11,173 nucleotides of DNA, taken from the NCBI GenBank assembly GCA_029287105.1, contig JARFRT010000574.1, positions 1-11,173 on the forward strand. Direction: 5' to 3'. The notes under the pieces were generated by a model. That model had not been told where the DNA came from, did no database searches, and worked only from the letters and a program-made list of their open reading frames with translations. The stretch is from Akkermansiaceae bacterium (GTDB lineage: Bacteria > Verrucomicrobiota > Verrucomicrobiia > Verrucomicrobiales > Akkermansiaceae). A program made the position numbers and the translations under genes. This document shows, one piece after another, positions 6,173 to 11,173 of this stretch (position 1 is its first letter; the number at the start of each line of letters is the position of its first letter).

Positions 6173-6829
6173 TCACTCTTGGGGACCGAGCACCGTATTC
6201 CATTGATCGATGTTCGCCTTCTGGGCCGCAAAAAGCGCATCGGTGGGGTCGAGCACCTTGATGCCCTTGATGACATCACCGCCACGGATGGCATTCACCA
6301 CGTCCATGCCCTTGGTGACCTTGCCAAAGACACTATGCTTCCCGTTCAGCCAGCTCGTGGCCTTGTGGGTGATGAAAAACTGAGACCCGTTCGTCCCCGG
6401 TCCCGCGTTCGCCATCGAGAAAACTCCCGGGCCATCATGCTTCAACTCAGGATCAAACTCATCCCCGAAACGATATCCCGGGCCGCCGCGGCCCGTGCCC
6501 TGCGGATCACCACCCTGGATCATGAAATCCGGAATCACCCGGTGAAAGGTGAGGTTGTCATAATAACCACGCTTCGCCAGATTAAGATAGTTCGCCGCCG
6601 TCATCGGCACCTTGGAGGCGTAAATAGTCGCTTCAATGTCCCCCTTGTTCGTGCTGATAATGATGCGGACATCCTGCACCGCCGCCGCATCCTCGGGTGC
6701 AGCCGTAGTCGCCACATCCTTAGTCGCCTCTTCCTTCTTCTCCTCGACACAGGATGTCAAACATCCGGCGAGAACCGTCATCAGTGCGCATGCACACGCT
6801 TTCATCGTTAATTTCATCAGGGAATGCAT
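6173..6829 (-). CDS. Lipoprotein cyclophilin-type peptidyl-prolyl cis-trans isomerase
   Basis: A cyclophilin that accelerates cis-trans isomerisation at proline, here anchored to an envelope membrane as a lipoprotein. The N-terminus has a signal peptide ending in the lipobox 'LAGC' with C23 as likely lipidated residue; C27 in 'LTSC' is an alternative. A linker rich in Glu, Lys, Ala and Thr (about 28-53) precedes the catalytic domain at 54-218. Conserved active-site segments are 'TFHRVIPDFMIQGGDP' (R97, F102, M103, Q105), 'NAGPGTNGSQFFIT' and 'SWLNGKHSVFGKV' with W160 and H165. W160 corresponds to the cyclosporin-contacting Trp of eukaryotic cyclophilin A. The Met at 6829 is used; an in-frame Met at 6817 gives an equally good signal peptide. 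It lies 46 bp downstream of the AraC gene and upstream of DUF1508 on the same strand. A role in folding exported proteins is likely from location. Confidence 0.93.
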   Translation of the reverse strand: MHSLMKLTMKACACALMTVLAGCLTSCVEEKKEEATKDVATTAAPEDAAAVQDVRIIISTNKGDIEATIYASKVPMTAANYLNLAKRGYYDNLTFHRVIPDFMIQGGDPQGTGRGGPGYRFGDEFDPELKHDGPGVFSMANAGPGTNGSQFFITHKATSWLNGKHSVFGKVTKGMDVVNAIRGGDVIKGIKVLDPTDALFAAQKANIDQWNTVLGPQE

Positions 6830-6857
6830 TACGCCCCAATCCCCCCGACTGCAAGCG

Positions 6858-6887
6858 AGTATCTCACCTCATTTTTCATTCCTGCAA
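6858..6887 (-). promoter_or_regulatory. Possible promoter for the cyclophilin gene
   Basis: On the minus strand TTGCAG (6887 to 6882) and GATACT (6863 to 6858) are separated by 18 bp. The -35 box lies inside the last codons of the AraC gene. The -35 sequence is the same TTGCAG seen before DUF1508. The predicted leader would be about 20 nt. The -10 match is four of six, so the call is weak. Confidence 0.3.
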
Positions 6888-7733
6888 GAATGACTTCCGG
6901 TAGTTGACCGGCGACAGGCCACAACACGCCTTGAACTGCCGACTGAAAAAGTAAATATCCTTGTAACCAAGCGCCTCCGCAATCTCCCCCACCCGGAGAC
7001 TACTGCTCTCCAGAAGACGACGCGCATGAATCATCTTACAATTCAATAAAAACTGCTTCGGCGGCTGGCCGACCAGATGGGAAAACGCACGATCAAAATG
7101 CGACCGCGACACCCCGAGGCTGCGGGCAAAATCACTCATCGACCGCACCGACGCGGGGGCCTCACGGAACACACGGATCGCCTCGGCCACCCGCGGGTCG
7201 AGCGATGCACCCACGCTAATGTCCGCCTGCCCGCACGACCGCACAATCAATTGGTAAATCAATACCGCAAGCTTGACGTCATGCTCGCGCTGGATCGCCA
7301 TGCGCATCACCACATCAATCTGCCGCTGCAACAACGGTAACGATTCAACCACACCTCCCAGCACCGGGAAACTACCCACCGAACCCAATACCGCCTCCGC
7401 TAACAGGGGATGAAAATGCGCCGAAAACCGGGTGATCCGGGGGCCGGAATAGTGCGCAGCCGAGATTTTTTGTTTGGGAGAAAAGACAAAAAAACTGCCG
7501 GGTTTAACCGGATACGTGTCGCCGTCACAACTCAGATAGCCTTCGCCAGACAGGGCGACCCAAAAATTAAAATGCGCCTCACCGTGGGTCTCCCACCTCC
7601 AGTGCTCAACCTCTGTGCACAAATACGGAAACCACGGGCGGTCCACTAATCGGACCCCGTCAAAGCCAAGTGGTGCGCTGGAATGTGCCTCTTCGATAGA
7701 ATGATGAAATAGTGCAAATGGATGATTAAGCAA
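6876..7733 (-). CDS. AraC family transcriptional regulator
   Basis: A 285-residue DNA-binding regulator of the AraC/XylS class. The N-terminal half (about 20-125) has the pattern of an AraC ligand-binding cupin: '[18 protein letters not shown]', '[19 protein letters not shown]' and '[11 protein letters not shown]'. The C-terminal 100 residues carry the two helix-turn-helix motifs: first in '[25 protein letters not shown]', second in '[22 protein letters not shown]', followed by the conserved '[10 protein letters not shown]'. It is transcribed away from the SDR gene and the two starts are only 28 bp apart, so it most likely controls the adjacent sugar-acid operon and perhaps itself. The inducer is probably a sugar or sugar acid, by inference from the neighbours. 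The start is assigned to TTG 7733; no in-frame ATG exists between it and an upstream stop, and nearby ATGs are in other frames. The 5' end is therefore uncertain by a few codons. Confidence 0.9.
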   Translation of the reverse strand: MLNHPFALFHHSIEEAHSSAPLGFDGVRLVDRPWFPYLCTEVEHWRWETHGEAHFNFWVALSGEGYLSCDGDTYPVKPGSFFVFSPKQKISAAHYSGPRITRFSAHFHPLLAEAVLGSVGSFPVLGGVVESLPLLQRQIDVVMRMAIQREHDVKLAVLIYQLIVRSCGQADISVGASLDPRVAEAIRVFREAPASVRSMSDFARSLGVSRSHFDRAFSHLVGQPPKQFLLNCKMIHARRLLESSSLRVGEIAEALGYKDIYFFSRQFKACCGLSPVNYRKSFLQE

Positions 7734-7740
7734 TCCATTT
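7716..7740. promoter_or_regulatory. Candidate AraC operator: AAATGGAT-N9-ATCCATTT
   Basis: A perfect 8-bp inverted repeat (7716-7723 and 7733-7740) with a 9-bp spacer spans the start codon of the AraC gene and ends 21 bp before the SDR ATG at 7762. Half sites are 17 bp apart centre to centre. Related GGAAAT units are repeated next to it on the minus strand (between 7737 and 7752). The region is AT-rich compared with its surroundings. AraC proteins more often bind direct repeats, so the partner could be another dimeric regulator. Confidence 0.45.
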
Positions 7741-7761
7741 CCATTATTTCCTGACTTTGTT

Positions 7762-8559
7762 ATGGTTTCCCCCGTGATACCTCATGATTACCTAAGTTCT
7801 GTCTTCAGCCTCGAAAACAAAGTCGCAGTCGTCATCGGCGGTACCGGCGAACTCTGCGGCGCCATGGCCGAGGGGCTTGCCGCCGCCGGCGCGGAAACCA
7901 TCCTCGTCGGACGCAGCGAGGAAAAAGCCAAGGCCCGCCTCGCCAAAATCGAAGCCGCAGGCGGCCATGCCTACTTTGAAAAAGTCGACGTCAACTCGAA
8001 GGCGTCAATTCAGCAACTGCTCGACAACGTCCTCGCCAAATCCGGCAAGGTCGACATCCTGGTCAATGGCGCCGGCGTCAACTCCGCCACCCCCATCCTC
8101 GACATCGGGGAGGAGGAGTTCGACATGATTTTAAACACCAACCTGAAAGCCGTGCTTTTTGCCTCGCAAATCTTCGGCAAGTACCTGGTCGACCGCGGTG
8201 AGGGCGGCAGCATCATCAACATCGGCTCCATGAGCGGCATCATCCCGCTCTCCCGCGTGTTCACCTACTCCGCCACCAAGGCCGCCGTACACAACCTTTC
8301 CAAAAACCTCGCGCGCGAATGGGCCGCACAAAATGTCCGGGTCAATACCATCGTGCCAGGGTTCTTTCCCGCCGAGCAAAACAAAAAGGTGCTCACCCCG
8401 GAACGCGTCGCCAGCATCATGGGCCACACACCCGCCAACCGCTTTGGCGAAGCGCGCGAACTCATCGGCGCCACCCTCCTGCTCGCCAGCGATGCCAGCA
8501 GCTTCATGAACGGCGCCGAAATCGTCGTCGACGGCGGCTACGCATCCATGACGATCTAA
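7762..8559 (+). CDS. SDR family oxidoreductase, sugar-acid type (D-mannonate/fructuronate or 5-ketogluconate dehydrogenase-like)
   Basis: A cytoplasmic NAD(P)-dependent short-chain dehydrogenase/reductase. The N-terminal cofactor motif is '[22 protein letters not shown]' in place of the classical TGxxxGxG, shared with SDRs annotated as D-mannonate oxidoreductase in Gram-positive uronate clusters as I recall them. R51 after the second strand would suit either cofactor. Catalytic residues are N127, S156 in 'INIGSMSG', Y169 and K173 in 'TYSATKAAV'; the spacing of 13 between Ser and Tyr is standard. The C-terminal '[34 protein letters not shown]' region is normal for the family (residues about 225-262). 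Length 265 is typical. It is the first gene of a four-gene plus-strand operon under probable AraC control. The exact substrate is not determined; it might interconvert a 3- or 5-keto and hydroxy sugar acid. The ATG 7762 was chosen; a GTG at 7774 is possible. Confidence 0.85.
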   Translation: MVSPVIPHDYLSSVFSLENKVAVVIGGTGELCGAMAEGLAAAGAETILVGRSEEKAKARLAKIEAAGGHAYFEKVDVNSKASIQQLLDNVLAKSGKVDILVNGAGVNSATPILDIGEEEFDMILNTNLKAVLFASQIFGKYLVDRGEGGSIINIGSMSGIIPLSRVFTYSATKAAVHNLSKNLAREWAAQNVRVNTIVPGFFPAEQNKKVLTPERVASIMGHTPANRFGEARELIGATLLLASDASSFMNGAEIVVDGGYASMTI

Positions 8560-8612
8560 CACACCTTCAGGCATCCCACCCGTCCACCACCACCTCAACC
8601 CATCCATCCATT

Positions 8613-9590
8613 ATGAAAATCCTACTCACCACCACATCCTACCAGGATTGCCCAGGCGATCACCACGCACTACTTGAAAGCACCGGCGCCGAGATCGTCC
8701 GCGAACGCGGACCGCTCTCCGAAGCACGCATGCTGGAACTCGCCGGCGATTTCGACGCCTTCCTCTGCGGCGATGATGAAATCACCCAGGCCGTCATCGA
8801 CAAGTCACTGCCGACACTGAAAATCATCTCCAAGTATGGTATTGGCGTCGACAAAATCGATGTCGCCTACGCCACCAAGTGCAACATCCCGGTGAGCTTC
8901 TGCCCGGGCGTCAACCACACCACGGTCTCCGAACACGTGTTCATGCTCATGCTCGCACTTCATAAAAACCTCATGGAACAGGCCAACATCACCGCAGCCG
9001 GCGGATGGAAACGGATGACCGGCCACGAGGTCATGGGCAAGACCATCGGCATCATCGGCCTCGGCCGCATCGGCCGTGAAGTCGCCATCCGCGCCAATGC
9101 CTTCGGCATGAAATGCATCGGCTACGACATCTACTGGCCCGAGGAATTTGCCGAGGAGCAAAACATCGAACGCGCCCACGGTGTCACCCAGGTCCTGCAA
9201 AGCAGCGACGTCGTCTCACTCCACACCAACCTCACCGAACAAACCCGCGATATGATTTGCGAGGCATCCATCAAGAACATGAAGGACGGCGCGGTCCTCA
9301 TCAACTGCGGCCGCGGCGAACTGACCCACACCACCGACGTCGCCGCCGCCCTCGAAAGCGGCAAACTCGGCGGCTACGGTACCGACGTCCTCGACCAGGA
9401 ACCGCCACCCGCTGACCACCCGCTGCTCGGTGCCAAAAATTGTATCGTCACCCCGCACGTCGGCTCACGCACCTTCGAAAGCGTGCAACGCCAGGCCGGC
9501 ATGGCCACCCAGAACCTCGTGAACCTGCTCAAGGGCGAAAAAGCACTCGCCCAGGTCAACGACGTCGCCCCCCCCGCCGCCATCCTCTAA
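8613..9590 (+). CDS. D-isomer specific 2-hydroxyacid dehydrogenase (SerA-like catalytic and NAD domains)
   Basis: A 325-residue NAD-dependent 2-hydroxyacid dehydrogenase, annotated in relatives as phosphoglycerate dehydrogenase-like, 2-ketogluconate or hydroxypyruvate reductase. The Rossmann motif 'GIIGLGRIGRE' has G149-x-G151-x2-G154, and D172 at the end of the second strand favours NAD over NADP. The catalytic triad is R234 in 'NCGRGEL', E263 in 'DVLDQEPPP' and H282 in 'TPHVGS'. It lacks the ACT regulatory domain of true SerA, and its place among sugar-acid genes argues against serine biosynthesis. A role as a keto-acid reductase for a sugar acid is more likely, by inference. The ATG at 8613 is the start because it begins the conserved beta strand 'MKILLTTTSYQD'; a longer reading into the SDR gene (from 8319) is an artefact of an open frame. 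It follows the SDR by 53 bp with a C-rich, G-poor leader. Confidence 0.87.
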   Translation: MKILLTTTSYQDCPGDHHALLESTGAEIVRERGPLSEARMLELAGDFDAFLCGDDEITQAVIDKSLPTLKIISKYGIGVDKIDVAYATKCNIPVSFCPGVNHTTVSEHVFMLMLALHKNLMEQANITAAGGWKRMTGHEVMGKTIGIIGLGRIGREVAIRANAFGMKCIGYDIYWPEEFAEEQNIERAHGVTQVLQSSDVVSLHTNLTEQTRDMICEASIKNMKDGAVLINCGRGELTHTTDVAAALESGKLGGYGTDVLDQEPPPADHPLLGAKNCIVTPHVGSRTFESVQRQAGMATQNLVNLLKGEKALAQVNDVAPPAAIL

Positions 9591-9644
9591 TCCACCATTT
9601 CCCCAGCTCTCCCGACAACCCCGTTTCCCCAACTTCCCACCTTC

Positions 9645-10733
<1,089 letters not shown>

Positions 10734-10795
10734 CCTTAACCAACCGAATTATCCATCATCCAACCAACCCGTAAATTCTAACAAAACCAACCGAC

Positions 10796-11173
10796 ATGGC
10801 CATTAAGATCAAACCATCCGACACCTGTAAATACGCCTGCGTTTCGCTCGGCGAAGTGATGCTCCGACTCGACCCCGGCGAGGGCCGCATCCACACGACC
10901 CGCCAATTCAACGCCTGGGAAGGCGGCGGCGAATACAACGTCACCCGCGGCCTGCGTCGCTGCTTCGGGCTGAAAACAGCCGTGGTCACCGCCTTCGCCG
11001 ACAACCCGGTAGGACGCATGGTGGAGGACTTCATCCTGCAGGGTGGGGTCGACACCGATCACATCAAATGGGTCGATTACGACGGCATCGGCCGCACCGT
11101 GCGCAACGGACTCAACTTCACCGAACGTGGTTTCGGCATCCGCGGCGCCGTAGGCTGCCCGGACCGTGGCAAC
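10796..11173 (+). CDS. PfkB family sugar kinase, 2-keto-3-deoxygluconate kinase-like, 3' end outside window
   Basis: The first 126 residues of a ribokinase-fold kinase, open to the right edge with no stop. The N-terminal strand 'ACVSLGEVMLRLDPGEG' and the substrate-binding signature 'GGGEYNVTRGLRRCFGL' (about 47-63), followed by 'TAVVTAFADNPVGRMVEDF' and 'GGVDTDHI', fit the PfkB class. The 'GEYN' form of the signature and 'RNGLNFTERGFGIRG' are like kinases annotated as KdgK, which convert 2-keto-3-deoxygluconate to KDPG for aldol cleavage. The ATP-binding signature 2 and catalytic Asp lie beyond the window. It is the fourth gene of the operon, 62 bp after the Ldh_2 gene, with a leader poor in G and no Shine-Dalgarno sequence. 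The kinase is the best clue that the cluster yields a 2-keto-3-deoxy acid; fructokinase or another sugar specificity remains possible until the rest of the gene is seen. Confidence 0.85.
   Translation, partial: MAIKIKPSDTCKYACVSLGEVMLRLDPGEGRIHTTRQFNAWEGGGEYNVTRGLRRCFGLKTAVVTAFADNPVGRMVEDFILQGGVDTDHIKWVDYDGIGRTVRNGLNFTERGFGIRGAVGCPDRGN

Noticed and set aside
8319..8612. N-terminal extension of the 2-hydroxyacid dehydrogenase frame into the SDR gene
   Set aside because: The extra residues are basic, Arg/His/Pro-rich and unlike the family, and the SDR is clearly coded in the overlapping frame. The family's first beta strand starts at ATG 8613.
10741..10775. CCAACC/CCATCC units considered as a true repeat element or microsatellite
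   Set aside because: The units are short and irregular and recur in several leaders, so they look like a composition bias of leaders and not like an inserted repeat family.

Overview
The window is about 11.2 kb of gene-dense bacterial chromosome. There are eleven protein genes, two of them cut by the window edges. I see no RNA gene, CRISPR array, transposase, integrase or phage gene. The best guess for the host is a member of the Verrucomicrobiota. This rests on overall gene content (a DAP-type murein recycling ligase, two-repeat DUF1508 protein, lipoprotein cyclophilin, AraC-controlled sugar-acid cluster with a KdgK-like PfkB kinase), high GC in most genes, and gene starts that mostly lack a Shine-Dalgarno sequence. 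It is an inference from protein style, not a proven assignment.

Layout. (1) Positions 1-1486, plus strand: the C-terminal part of a trans-isoprenyl diphosphate synthase, then a HAD-IB phosphatase. Parts of this stretch are clearly AT-richer than the rest. (2) 1683-3239, plus strand: phosphatidylserine synthase (pssA) and a secreted N-acetylmuramoyl-L-alanine amidase, i.e. membrane lipid synthesis and murein hydrolysis. (3) 3283-5594, minus strand: a HAD-family hydrolase followed by mpl, the murein tripeptide recycling ligase; this pair converges on the amidase gene. (4) 5660-7733, minus strand: an AraC-type regulator, a lipoprotein peptidyl-prolyl isomerase and a YegP-like protein with two DUF1508 repeats. 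The last is followed by a strong intrinsic terminator that isolates the HAD-mpl unit. (5) 7762-11173, plus strand, divergent from the AraC gene: an SDR dehydrogenase, a D-2-hydroxyacid dehydrogenase, an Ldh_2-family (YiaK/DlgD-like) dehydrogenase and the start of a KdgK-like sugar kinase.

Block 5 reads as a catabolic operon for a sugar acid (aldonate, uronate or keto-gluconate type), probably controlled by the adjacent AraC protein. Three dehydrogenases of unrelated or distantly related folds would interconvert keto and hydroxy sugar acids, and the kinase would phosphorylate a 2-keto-3-deoxy acid. The exact substrate cannot be read from the sequence. The 27-bp intergenic region and the end of the AraC gene contain a perfect 8-bp inverted repeat that is a good operator candidate.

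The amidase and Mpl belong to one theme: the amidase releases stem peptides from peptidoglycan and Mpl reattaches recycled tripeptide to UDP-MurNAc. Points that deserve a second look are the unassigned sugar-acid cluster, the G-depleted leaders without Shine-Dalgarno sequences between its genes, the inverted repeat at the AraC start, the altered second aspartate motif of the prenyl synthase, and a Shine-Dalgarno/ATG pair that is out of frame with the HAD-IB gene. I found nothing that I would call a clearly new system.
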